From: Planctomycetota bacterium
GTDB taxonomy: Bacteria > Planctomycetota > Planctomycetia > Gemmatales > Gemmataceae
Assembly: GCA_021325115.1 (NCBI GenBank)
Contig: JAJPHU010000058.1
Span: 1 to 37,828, forward strand
DNA: 37,828 bases
Direction of reading: 5' to 3'
In this document: one piece after another, positions 30,502 to 37,828 of the stretch
Layout: each line of letters starts with the position of its first letter
How positions within the stretch are numbered: position 1 is the first letter of the stretch
Translations under genes and position numbers: made by a program
The notes under the pieces: model-generated
Seen by the model: only the letters and a program-made list of their open reading frames with translations
The model's database searches: none
Told to the model about the DNA's origin: nothing

Positions 30502-32592
30502 TTACTTGGGGCCGGTCAGTTCGTCGGCCAAGGCACTGGCGTCGTAGACCTTGCGCAACGCCTCGACGATGCCTGCAGAGTGGACGGCCAAGGCGCGGGC
30601 TTGTTCATCGCTATAGGCAAAATCCAGGGCCAGCGATTGAATGTTGCCATCGAAGATCAAACCCACCACTTCGGCCCGGCGGTTGATGACCGGGCTGCCG
30701 GAGTTGCCGCCGATGATGTCAGCGGTACAGACGAAATTTAACGGTGTTTTAAGGTTCAATCGATCTTTTTTCTCGACCCAGCGCGGCGGCAGGTTGAACG
30801 GCTCGTGGTTGTGATGTTCGGCCGAGCGCTGGTACAGACCAGCGAAAGTCGTCTCAAACGGGACGTGCTTACCTTCTTCCTCGTAGCCCTTGACTTGTCC
30901 GAACGATAGCCGCAGCGTGAAGGTGGCATCCGGATAAGTGCTGGTGCCCTCCAGGGCGAACTTGACCTTGGCGATTTCGGCGTAGGCTTGTCGTTGCACT
31001 TCCTCCACTTCGCTCTCCATGATCTTGCGCACTTTTCGCGCTTCGGGATCAACCAGGCGGGCCAGTTCGATCATCGGGTCATGAGCGGCATCGACGGCTT
31101 CTTTTCCGCCTTTGTAGAGCTTTTTACGTAGTTTGACGTCTTTCAGCTTTGTGCCGCGGATCAATTCGTAGGCGCGTTCCGAAGGCGATTTGCTGGCCAA
31201 CACTTTCTTCACCAGCGGGCTGTCAGCGCCCATCTCGTTGGCCAAAAACGTCAGACTGTCGGCCAATTTGACTTTCTCGAAATTATCGTAGATAGGCGCT
31301 TCGGAGAAGAGTTGAAACTCCAGCGATTCAAGATTGGAATCCCGAAACTCACGGAGGCGTTTGCTGTTCGGTTTGGGTTTCTCCTCGGCGGCACGGAGCA
31401 GCGTACGGGCGATGTGAAACAACTCGCAGTTGAAACCGGCGGCGCCGTCGCGGCCACCTTCAAGCAGCGTATACTTGCGAATGTTACTGGCGCGAATTTT
31501 TTGTGCGGCGGCAATGCGATCCCAGGCGTCGCGCGCATCCCTGAGGCTGTCATCCTCTTTGGCCTTGGCGCGGAGTTTTTTCTCTTGCTCCTTTTTGCGG
31601 CTCATCAACTTCGGATCCAGCAGAGCTGCCAACCCACCGACGCGGGCCTTGCGGCTGTTCTGCACATGAAACAGCTCTTCGCGAGCCTGTCGAGCATTCT
31701 CCTCGTTGCGAGTGCTGAAAGCCATCAACATCACTTCCAGGCGATTGAGCCGTTGCAGCAAAAACGGAAAACCGACGTCGCGCAGATAGTCCAATTCCGC
31801 CAGCGTGGCCAGGCGATCCGTGCGACCGGGATGCCCGGAGACGAACACCAGTTCGCCGTCTTTCGCTCCCGCTTGACTCCACTTCAGATAGTGCTCGATT
31901 TGCGCCGGCTTATTGTTCTCGTAAACGCGGAAGAAACACACGTCGAGATCGTAGCGCGGATATTCGAAGTTATCGGGATCGCCGCCGAAAAAGGCGATTT
32001 GCTGCTCCGGAGCGAAAACCAATCGAACATCTGTGTACTTTTTGAATCGATAAAGGTGGTATAGCCCGCCCTGATAGAGTGTGATAACATCGCTGCGCAG
32101 GCCGGTTCGGTCGAGCGATTCTTTCTCGATTTCGGCCATGACAGCGCGGCGGGCGGCGAATGCTTGCTCGGGCGTCATGCCCGGCTTGACCGCTGCCTGG
32201 ACGCGCTCGGTCACGTCCTCGATGCTCATGAGGACGTTCAATTCCAGGTCGGTGCATTTGCGTTCCTCGGCCCGTGTGCGGGCGTGGAAGCCGTCGCGCA
32301 AGTAATTGTGTTTTTCATCGCTGAGCTTTTGCAGACAATCGGCACCGACGTGATGATTGGTCATCACCAGGCCGTCCGGCGACACGAATGAGCCGGAGCC
32401 GCCGCTGTTGAAGCGCACTGACGCTTTCTGGACATGTTCCAGCCATTCGGGAGTAGCGTCAAAGTCGTATTGTTTCTTGAGATAATCGCGCGGCGGATTG
32501 TTGAATAGCCACATACCCTCATCGCCATAGACGGCCGGCGCGGCGAGTGACAGAATCGTCGCCATCAAGGTGAACAATAGCAGCAATTTCAT
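30502..32592 (-). CDS. S46-family dipeptidyl-peptidase (DPP7-type)
   Basis: A 696-residue secreted serine exopeptidase that removes dipeptides from peptide N-termini. A signal peptide (residues 1-23) is followed by the mature start DEGMWLFNNPP, typical of S46. The catalytic triad can be placed at H81 (TNHHVG), D217 (YDLDVCFFRVY) and S631 (IIGGNSGSPVIN). The specificity position 18 residues after Ser is Gly (G649 in FDGN), as in DPP7, rather than the Arg of acid-specific DPP11 (family knowledge), so hydrophobic P1 residues are predicted. The neighbouring upstream gene is an OPT peptide transporter, which points to peptide uptake as a shared task. Confidence 0.92.
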   Translation of the reverse strand: MKLLLLFTLMATILSLAAPAVYGDEGMWLFNNPPRDYLKKQYDFDATPEWLEHVQKASVRFNSGGSGSFVSPDGLVMTNHHVGADCLQKLSDEKHNYLRDGFHARTRAEERKCTDLELNVLMSIEDVTERVQAAVKPGMTPEQAFAARRAVMAEIEKESLDRTGLRSDVITLYQGGLYHLYRFKKYTDVRLVFAPEQQIAFFGGDPDNFEYPRYDLDVCFFRVYENNKPAQIEHYLKWSQAGAKDGELVFVSGHPGRTDRLATLAELDYLRDVGFPFLLQRLNRLEVMLMAFSTRNEENARQAREELFHVQNSRKARVGGLAALLDPKLMSRKKEQEKKLRAKAKEDDSLRDARDAWDRIAAAQKIRASNIRKYTLLEGGRDGAAGFNCELFHIARTLLRAAEEKPKPNSKRLREFRDSNLESLEFQLFSEAPIYDNFEKVKLADSLTFLANEMGADSPLVKKVLASKSPSERAYELIRGTKLKDVKLRKKLYKGGKEAVDAAHDPMIELARLVDPEARKVRKIMESEVEEVQRQAYAEIAKVKFALEGTSTYPDATFTLRLSFGQVKGYEEEGKHVPFETTFAGLYQRSAEHHNHEPFNLPPRWVEKKDRLNLKTPLNFVCTADIIGGNSGSPVINRRAEVVGLIFDGNIQSLALDFAYSDEQARALAVHSAGIVEALRKVYDASALADELTGPK

Positions 32593-32616
32593 AATAGAAA
32601 ATCCTCGGTTACGGGA

Positions 32617-32653
32617 TGGGGCGAGCGAGACGTTAACACGTCCCCCTCGTTCA
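32617..32653. repeat. Palindromic repeat, family A copy 4 (diverged)
   Basis: GGGCGAGCGAGACGTTAACA, then CGTCCCCCTCGTTC: it keeps the GAGCG...GTTAACACG core of family A and a short GACG/CGTC stem, but only part of the long arms. It fills the 69-bp gap between the OPT transporter stop and the S46 peptidase start. Confidence 0.55.
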
Positions 32654-32661
32654 TTTCTTTT

Positions 32662-34932
32662 CTAGAATGATGTCTCGGTTTCTTGCGCTCCCTTGCGCGA
32701 GCCGACCCACAACAGGATAACTGCCAGAACCAAGAACATTACGAGTGCCGCGATTTTCGGATCAACTCCAGCGACGTACTGGCTCAGATCCAAGGCTTTG
32801 TTGAAGCGATCCGGCAAGAATACGAAGAACGCAAGAATCAGCCCGCATAGTGTCCCGCCGGCAATGTAGCCGCTGGACAAGAGCACACCCGGACTGGTTT
32901 CGGTTTCGGCTTCCGAGATGGGCCGGCCGCGCAAGCGATCCGACAGCCAGCGGATCATGCCACCGATGAAGATCGGCGACGAAGCGCTGAGCGGCAAATA
33001 CATCCCAACGGCAAAAGGCAACGCCGCCACTCCCGCCAATTCCATCGCCAAGGCGATGAGCACGCCAAGAACAACCAGTCCCCATTCGAGCTTGCCGCCG
33101 AGGATGCCCTCGATGAGCAGGGCAAACAGCTGCGGCTGGGGGGCTGCGAATGGTTCCGGCGCGTTCTGGCCATTGTCCATCTTCGACCGCTTGCGGTTGA
33201 TCGGAACATCGGCTCGATACGCCGGTGTGCCGTCTTCGGCGACGAGATAACGGCCCGGCAGAATGCCGGGATTTTGCTCATCGTCTTTACGAACGTGAAC
33301 GACCCGGTATTCCTTGGGGTCGTCCTGGTGCGGTTTGCCAGCCCTTTCACGAGGCGCGTTTTCAGGAATGATCAGTTTGCCCGTTGGCAGATCTTGATTG
33401 GTATAATGTGTACCGGCAGTATTGAGGGCCAACATAGTGACGCCGATTACTACAGCGGACGTTAAAGCCCCAACAAGGATCGCCCATTGTTGCCGGCGTG
33501 GCGTGGCGCCGACCAGGTAGCCGGTTTTGAGGTCCTGCGAGGTGGTGCCGCCGTTGGAGGAAGCAATACACACGACTGCGGCCACGGTCAAAGCCGTCAG
33601 CATGGCCGTAGCTCCCGTACGGCCCAGGGCAAAGAAGATCAAGCACGTCATCAACAGCGTGGCGATGGTCATGCCGGAGATGGGGTTGGAGGAGGAGCCA
33701 ATCTCGCCAGTCAAGCGCGACGATACCGTGACGAACAAAAAGCCAAAGAGCAAAATCATCAGAGCACCGAGCAAGCCCTGGAAACGGAACCCCAATCCCA
33801 GGGCCGGAATGCTCATCATAACAAGAACCAGCCCAAGACTTCCGAGCAACACAACATTCATAGACAGATCACGCTCGGTACGAGCGACAGCTTCAGATCC
33901 GGCCGTGCGTGCGGTGCGGAGATCACGCAGGCCAGAGACGATGGAGCCGATAATCAACGGCATGGCCCGCAACATACTGATGATGCCACCCGCCGCGACG
34001 GCGCCAGTGCCGATGTAGCGCAGGTAATTGGCCTTCAAGGCATCCGGTCCCATATCGCGGATCAACATTTTATCGGCCGGCGCCACAGGTTCGGGCAGTT
34101 TGTCGCCAAAGGTGGCGATGAGTGGGCCAAGCACGAAGTACGATAACATCGCCCCGGCAATCATTAGGGAGGCAATGCGCGGACCGATCAGGTAACCGAC
34201 GCCGAGCAACTCCGGGGCCAACTCACCGCTGATCTCCGCGCCGGGCAAGCCGACTTTGACACCGTTCTCGACCTTATACAAATGTTGAGCCGGCTCCGCC
34301 GCCCACAGTTTACAGGCTTTGGTGAGGAACTTGTGGATAGCGGCGATACCGAATCCGATGAAGACCATGCGCGCCGTCGCTCCACCCTTCTCGCCAGCGA
34401 TCAGCACCTCGGCGCAGGCCGTGCCTTCCGGATAAGTCAGCTTACCGTGCTGCTTGACGATGAACGCTCGCCGCAGCGGAATCATCATCAAAATGCCGAG
34501 CAAACTGCCCAGCACCGCTACGGTCATAACGTTGACCCAGTGCATCTCGAAGCCGAGCAAGAGCAGTGCCGGCATGGTCACGCCGACACCAAAAGCGATC
34601 GACTCACCGGCTGAGCCGGTCGTCTGCACGATGTTGTTTTCGAGAATCGTCGCTCGGCGAAAGCCGAAGCTCCGTGAGAACGCCCGAAACAGCGTGATCG
34701 ACAGCACGGCGATCGGCACCGATGCGGAGACGGTCATGCCGACTTTGAGCAGCAGATACAGCGAAGAAGCACCGAAGAGAATGCCAAGGAACGCGCCTAA
34801 CAGTACGGCCGGCCAGGTGAACTCCGGCATGTCTACGCGGTCGGGTACATACGGTTCGAGTTTGGCCGGCTCCGACGTTGTAGCTTCGGCAGAGGAGGAA
34901 GGTGCGGTTATGATGCTGGTCGGCTCCGCCAT
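32662..34932 (-). CDS. OPT-family oligopeptide transporter
   Basis: A 756-residue membrane protein of the oligopeptide transporter family, about 14-16 helices. Family-like segments are FTWPAVLLGAFLGILFGASS near the start, ENNIVQTTGSAGESIAFGVG (about 98-117) and GNSGGTTSQDLKTG-like SNGGTTSQDLKTGYLVGATP. A soluble insert of about 100 residues (ENAPRERAGKPHQDDPKEYR to QNAPEPFAAPQPQ) lies in the middle. ATG 34932 follows GGAG; GTG 34935 is an alternative. It is upstream of the S46 dipeptidyl-peptidase gene in the same direction, so dipeptides or oligopeptides are the likely cargo. Confidence 0.92.
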   Translation of the reverse strand: MAEPTSIITAPSSSAEATTSEPAKLEPYVPDRVDMPEFTWPAVLLGAFLGILFGASSLYLLLKVGMTVSASVPIAVLSITLFRAFSRSFGFRRATILENNIVQTTGSAGESIAFGVGVTMPALLLLGFEMHWVNVMTVAVLGSLLGILMMIPLRRAFIVKQHGKLTYPEGTACAEVLIAGEKGGATARMVFIGFGIAAIHKFLTKACKLWAAEPAQHLYKVENGVKVGLPGAEISGELAPELLGVGYLIGPRIASLMIAGAMLSYFVLGPLIATFGDKLPEPVAPADKMLIRDMGPDALKANYLRYIGTGAVAAGGIISMLRAMPLIIGSIVSGLRDLRTARTAGSEAVARTERDLSMNVVLLGSLGLVLVMMSIPALGLGFRFQGLLGALMILLFGFLFVTVSSRLTGEIGSSSNPISGMTIATLLMTCLIFFALGRTGATAMLTALTVAAVVCIASSNGGTTSQDLKTGYLVGATPRRQQWAILVGALTSAVVIGVTMLALNTAGTHYTNQDLPTGKLIIPENAPRERAGKPHQDDPKEYRVVHVRKDDEQNPGILPGRYLVAEDGTPAYRADVPINRKRSKMDNGQNAPEPFAAPQPQLFALLIEGILGGKLEWGLVVLGVLIALAMELAGVAALPFAVGMYLPLSASSPIFIGGMIRWLSDRLRGRPISEAETETSPGVLLSSGYIAGGTLCGLILAFFVFLPDRFNKALDLSQYVAGVDPKIAALVMFLVLAVILLWVGSRKGAQETETSF

Positions 34933-34965
34933 CACATCGGCTCCGTGAGAGGTGGTTTACGTCGC

Positions 34966-35047
34966 TTAGGACGGGCGGACCAAACTGTAAGGCAAGCAGG
35001 CAGCTTCCTCTACGCTTGGGTCCGCCAGTCCTAACACTTCCGGCTCG
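34966..35047. repeat. Palindromic repeat, family C copy 4 (composite)
   Basis: TTAGGACGGGCGGACC (34966-34981) pairs with GGTCCGCCAGTCCTAA (35019-35034), 15 of 16. On the minus strand the element opens with CGAGCCGGAAGTG (35047-35035), the family C core, followed by TTAGGACTGGCGGAC, similar to GAGCCGGAAGCGTAAGAACTACCGGAC at 24303. It sits just downstream of the thioredoxin-fold gene (stop 35057). Confidence 0.65.
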
Positions 35048-35056
35048 CCCAGGCCA

Positions 35057-36136
35057 CTACTTTTTGTCCTTGGTTTCGGCGAGTAGTTTTTCCACGGCTT
35101 CTTCGAGCTGTTTGTTGCGGATGTTCTTGTAGCGAATTACGCCTTCGCCATCAAGCACATAAATCGTGGGAAAAAACTGTATGTCCAGTTCCTTCAAGAT
35201 GCCGCCGCTGGCGCCGTTCCACCAGTGCGTCCACGGCATCTTGTTCAATTCAAGAAATTTCTCCAGCGTCTCTTTCTTTTCATCGGCGCTGATGCTGATG
35301 AGGGTGAACGGCTTGTCCTTGAGTTTTTCGACCATATCGCGCTCGTGTGGAATCATAGCCTTGCATGGCCCGCACCAGGTGGCCCAGATGTCGAGTACAA
35401 CGACCTTGCCCCTGTGGTCGGTGAGCTGGACTTTTTTCCCTTGCAGATTTTCGCTCTCCAAATTCGGCATTTTCTTGCCTATGCCGCGCTTGCGGATCTC
35501 TTCCAGAGAACTTTTGGCTTGAGCGCCGGCAGTGCCGCGCGGCAGCTTCACCTCCGCGAATTCTTTGCCGACCCGCTCGAACAGCTTTTCGGCTTGCTCG
35601 GCGATTTTCACATCGCCTTGTCCTTCACTTTTCTCTTTGTTCAGATTGGCCAGAGCGAACACGGCCAGACCCCGTGCGTCCTTGTCTTTATTTTCCTCGC
35701 TGACTTTGTGGAGCAGCTTCTCGGCGGCTTCGTCGGGCATCTGCGTCATCCGTAGACACAAGCCTTTGATGCGGGCATCCCCGGCCCAGTTGTCCGCCAG
35801 GAGATCGTACACCTTGCCTCCTTCGAGCGGCACGTTGTCGACAGCCCAGAACAAAATATCTCCCGACACTTTGTCCTTGGGATTGCCCTCGGCAAGTTTG
35901 ACGATCCGCGGCGTGTATTCCTTACTCAGTTTCGTTACGATGCTCCGAAGCTCTTCTTGTGTACGGGCCTTTCGTAACTCTTTCGATACTTCTTCGACAG
36001 ATTTCTGGAAGTCCTTTTGCAGCTCTTGGAATTGTGTGGTTCGGTTGTTGCCTTTTTCCTCGGCAGGCTTGTCCAGGGCCAACAGCGGCATCGCCGCGAG
36101 CAAGGCGGTGAGCAGAGTTCCAATCCAACGACGCAT
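35057..36136 (-). CDS. Secreted thioredoxin-fold (TlpA/ResA-like) protein
   Basis: A 359-residue protein with start ATG 36136 (Shine-Dalgarno AGAGGAG). A signal-like helix (MRRWIGTLLTALLAAMPLLA) is followed by about 190 residues of charged helices (LQKDFQKSVEEVSKELRKAR) that may be a coiled-coil spacer. The C-terminal thioredoxin-like domain (about 222-355) has the redox pair C255-GPC258 in WATWCGPCKAMIPHE and the cis-Pro in FFPTIYVLDGEGVIRYKN. TlpA/ResA-type proteins reduce or isomerise disulfides outside the cytoplasm; the partner is unknown. The open frame upstream to 36316 overlaps the next gene and is not supported. Confidence 0.86.
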   Translation of the reverse strand: MRRWIGTLLTALLAAMPLLALDKPAEEKGNNRTTQFQELQKDFQKSVEEVSKELRKARTQEELRSIVTKLSKEYTPRIVKLAEGNPKDKVSGDILFWAVDNVPLEGGKVYDLLADNWAGDARIKGLCLRMTQMPDEAAEKLLHKVSEENKDKDARGLAVFALANLNKEKSEGQGDVKIAEQAEKLFERVGKEFAEVKLPRGTAGAQAKSSLEEIRKRGIGKKMPNLESENLQGKKVQLTDHRGKVVVLDIWATWCGPCKAMIPHERDMVEKLKDKPFTLISISADEKKETLEKFLELNKMPWTHWWNGASGGILKELDIQFFPTIYVLDGEGVIRYKNIRNKQLEEAVEKLLAETKDKK

Positions 36137-36213
36137 GGGTAGCTCCTCTTGGTTAGGGGAAAATTCAGTCATAGCAGGACAGAAAGAGTCGATCAAGCCC
36201 ACGAACGGTAATT

Positions 36214-36969
36214 TCACGGCTCGACCGCGAACGGATCGGCCCAAAGGACGCCCAAATCGTCGAGCCGGTAGCGTGGCTCGTAACCCAGAACGCGGCGGGC
36301 CGGTCCCAGGTCCCAAATGCGCCGCGAACTTTCGCCGACAATGGTAACGACTTCGTAGCGTTCCAGCGGCACAGTCAGGGCGCGTATGAACGCCTGGGCC
36401 AAATCGGGCAGCGGGACCTGCTGCGGCCGCACGGGCTGGCGAAGACGTTCCGGATCGTTGATGTCCAGCGGCGCGGTGATGCGCAGGGTGATGACTTCCA
36501 TGTTGTGGTTTTCGGCGTAATGGCGCGCGATTTCCTCAGAGAGCAATTTGGTCAAGGCGTAGGTGCCGACCGGTCGCGGCGAAGCATCGCCGGCTATCGG
36601 CCCCATCGTGCCGTGGCCCCACACCACCATCAGACTGCTGACATGGACGACGCGCCGCACATTGGCCCGCCGTGCTGCCTCGAAAATGTGAAACGTGCCT
36701 TTGACGTTTACATCGAAACGCCGATCGTTGAAAGCATCGTCTTCGTAGACCCCACTGTGGCCCGGTGCGATGGCGAGATGGAGGACGGCTTCGACTCCTT
36801 GCAAGACAGCCGACAGGGCATCCCAATCGAGCAAGTCGGCCTGGATGTAGCGCGGATCGCCATTGGGCGGATCGAGACTGAGCAAACGCAGGGAAAAACG
36901 TTCTTGGAGCCAGGGCAACACGCCGCGGCCTACCTCGCCCGTTGCGCCCGTTACCAACACTAACGACAT
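36214..36969 (-). CDS. NAD(P)-dependent epimerase/dehydratase (extended SDR)
   Basis: A 251-residue Rossmann-fold protein with start ATG 36969 (GGAGG 7 nt upstream). The nucleotide-binding motif is VTGATGEVGRGV (residues 7-18), followed by DLLDWDALSAVLQGVEAVLH, VVHVSSLMVVWGHGTMGPI and the catalytic Tyr-x3-Lys in YALTKLLSEEIA. It belongs to the NAD-dependent epimerase/dehydratase family that acts on sugar nucleotides or similar compounds; the exact substrate cannot be read. It ends 77 bp before the ATG of the thioredoxin-fold gene. A 78-bp palindrome lies just upstream. Confidence 0.8.
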   Translation of the reverse strand: MSLVLVTGATGEVGRGVLPWLQERFSLRLLSLDPPNGDPRYIQADLLDWDALSAVLQGVEAVLHLAIAPGHSGVYEDDAFNDRRFDVNVKGTFHIFEAARRANVRRVVHVSSLMVVWGHGTMGPIAGDASPRPVGTYALTKLLSEEIARHYAENHNMEVITLRITAPLDINDPERLRQPVRPQQVPLPDLAQAFIRALTVPLERYEVVTIVGESSRRIWDLGPARRVLGYEPRYRLDDLGVLWADPFAVEP

Positions 36970-36987
36970 CAACGGCCTCCAACAGGT

Positions 36988-37065
36988 ATATAACTTCGTT
37001 TCGCCGTGTGCCCCAGGTGAGCACAGCCGCGCTCGCCTGGGGTACATGGCGAAACGAAGTTATAT
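36988..37065. repeat. 78-bp palindrome with 18-bp perfect arms
   Basis: ATATAACTTCGTTTCGCC (36988-37005) and its perfect reverse complement (37048-37065) enclose a second stem CCCCAGG/CCTGGGG with inner GAGC/GCTC. It lies in the 115-bp gap between the PEP-CTERM stop and the epimerase start (minus strand). It may be a terminator or another palindromic repeat family; no second copy was found here. Confidence 0.75.
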
Positions 37066-37084
37066 TATCGCGGAAAAAAGGCCG

Positions 37085-37735
37085 TTAGGGGAGGGTACGT
37101 CGTCGTAAACCGGAAAAAACCGCAGCGGCCACGCCGATGCCGGCGAGGACCAAGGTCGCCGGTTCGGGGGCGGATACAGGCTGTACGCTCACGGAAGCGC
37201 TGATGCTTCCCGCGTTGCCTTCCACGGGCGGACCAGGTGGCGTGTAGGTGGTCAGGCTGACCATATAGCGATGGTGGCCGAGGACCAGGCTTTGCTGTCT
37301 CGCCGAAGTGAAATAATTGTGCAGGTTCACGGTCTGGTCGGTAAGGCTGCCGTCGAAGACGCCGCTAAAATAAAGCGTACCCGATCGGTTAGAATCGACA
37401 TCGGTAAGAGTGACGCCCAGGCGATAGGGCGCATTGGTAAAGGAATAGGGTTTGCCATCGGGCCGAGGGGAGAAAGTGAAAGCGGTCAACTTGACAGCGA
37501 CAATGTCGGCGTTGCCCCAGGCCACGCCAGGATCTCCGCCGGTGATGGTAATGGCTCCCGGCGTGAGCGTGATGCCGCCGGCAGGCATGTGATTGGGACC
37601 GAGCGGATCGGCATCCACGACCGTAGGTTGAGCGCTCCACTGGTAGCTCCAGGGAATTAGTCCGGCCTCGCCGCGCCGCGGGTCCAGAGCGACGATCAAC
37701 AAGGGGATAGCGAAGATAACGCGCCGCAGAATCAT
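37085..37735 (-). CDS. PEP-CTERM sorting-domain protein
   Basis: A 216-residue secreted protein. A signal peptide (about 1-24) precedes a beta-rich body with no recognised enzyme motif (ITLTPGAITITGGDPGVAWG). The C-terminus is a classic PEP-CTERM tail: APEPATLVLAGIGVAAAVFS followed by GLRRRTLP, that is a PEP motif, a membrane helix and a basic end. Such proteins are processed by an exosortase and sent to the cell surface or exopolysaccharide. Start ATG 37735, Shine-Dalgarno GGAGAGG. It is divergent from the gene that starts at 37797. Confidence 0.88.
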   Translation of the reverse strand: MILRRVIFAIPLLIVALDPRRGEAGLIPWSYQWSAQPTVVDADPLGPNHMPAGGITLTPGAITITGGDPGVAWGNADIVAVKLTAFTFSPRPDGKPYSFTNAPYRLGVTLTDVDSNRSGTLYFSGVFDGSLTDQTVNLHNYFTSARQQSLVLGHHRYMVSLTTYTPPGPPVEGNAGSISASVSVQPVSAPEPATLVLAGIGVAAAVFSGLRRRTLP

Positions 37736-37796
37736 GTATGGTCCTCTCCTGTTTAAAGAATCTGCGCGGGCGGCGCACAGTTAAGGGAGGAATCTA

Positions 37797-37828
37797 ATGA
37801 AAGCGGCGTTCTCGGTCAAGGCATTCCC
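37797..37828 (+). CDS. Start of a gene leaving the window
   Basis: ATG 37797 follows AGGGAGG at 6-7 nt and opens a frame (MKAAFSVKAF) that runs off the end after ten codons. Too little is visible to name it. The 61-bp divergent spacer to the PEP-CTERM gene would have to hold both promoters. Confidence 0.5.
   Translation, partial: MKAAFSVKAF

Overview
The window looks like a chromosomal segment of a planctomycete, probably a Gemmatales/Gemmataceae-type lineage. This is inferred from content: a PEP-CTERM protein, an ExbB/ExbD/ExbD cluster ending in a membrane-anchored squalene-cyclase-like repeat protein, an S46 peptidase beside an OPT transporter, an M28 peptidase with a very long N-terminus, GTG/TTG starts with strong Shine-Dalgarno sequences, high GC, and many imperfect palindromes between genes. 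No rRNA, tRNA, CRISPR array or complete insertion sequence was found.

Layout. 1-2260 (minus): a PAS-domain protein cut by the window edge, two small membrane proteins and a proline-rich membrane protein. 2440-3150 (plus): rsmE. 3175-8066 (minus): exbB-like, exbD-like, exbD-like, a secreted protein and a TM-anchored alpha/alpha-toroid protein, probably one envelope operon. 8286-9233 (minus): UDP-glucuronate decarboxylase. 9620-12211 (plus): alpha-glucan phosphorylase. 12282-13178 (plus): fluoride exporter crcB and its common partner DUF190. 13182-15157 (minus): an ABC exporter pair. 15291-16259 (plus): a TauD-like dioxygenase. 16319-17509 (minus): a Cho/UvrC-like GIY-YIG nuclease. 17831-21457 (minus): M28 peptidase and an unknown protein. 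21812-23120 (minus): a lipoprotein with a ruined M48 motif and a 125-aa unknown protein. 23523-28479 (plus): a Kai-type signalling cluster. 28515-29876 (minus): M20 amidohydrolase. 30145-30363 (plus): a 72-aa protein. 30502-34932 (minus): S46 dipeptidyl-peptidase and OPT peptide transporter. 35057-37735 (minus): thioredoxin-fold protein, NAD-dependent epimerase, PEP-CTERM protein. 37797 (plus): start of a gene leaving the window.

The most interesting region is 23523-28479. It encodes, in order, a CsrA domain fused through a DHp-like helical linker to a response-regulator receiver domain; a protein resembling the KaiA C-terminal/RsbU N-terminal helical domain; KaiB; KaiC with both ATPase domains and the Ser-Thr autophosphorylation pair; and a soluble PAS-HisKA-HATPase-REC hybrid kinase. 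Together these suggest a Kai oscillator or timer outside the cyanobacteria, with its own KaiA-like factor and a possible output at the level of translation through CsrA. The individual domains are read from sequence; the circuit is inference.

The second theme is small repeats. Two 134-bp copies of a MITE-like element (9297-9430 and 22610-22743) share terminal inverted repeats, and each is flanked by a perfect 9-bp target duplication. At least two palindromic repeat families and several single strong palindromes occupy gene boundaries. In three genes the repeat itself encodes the last codons and the stop.
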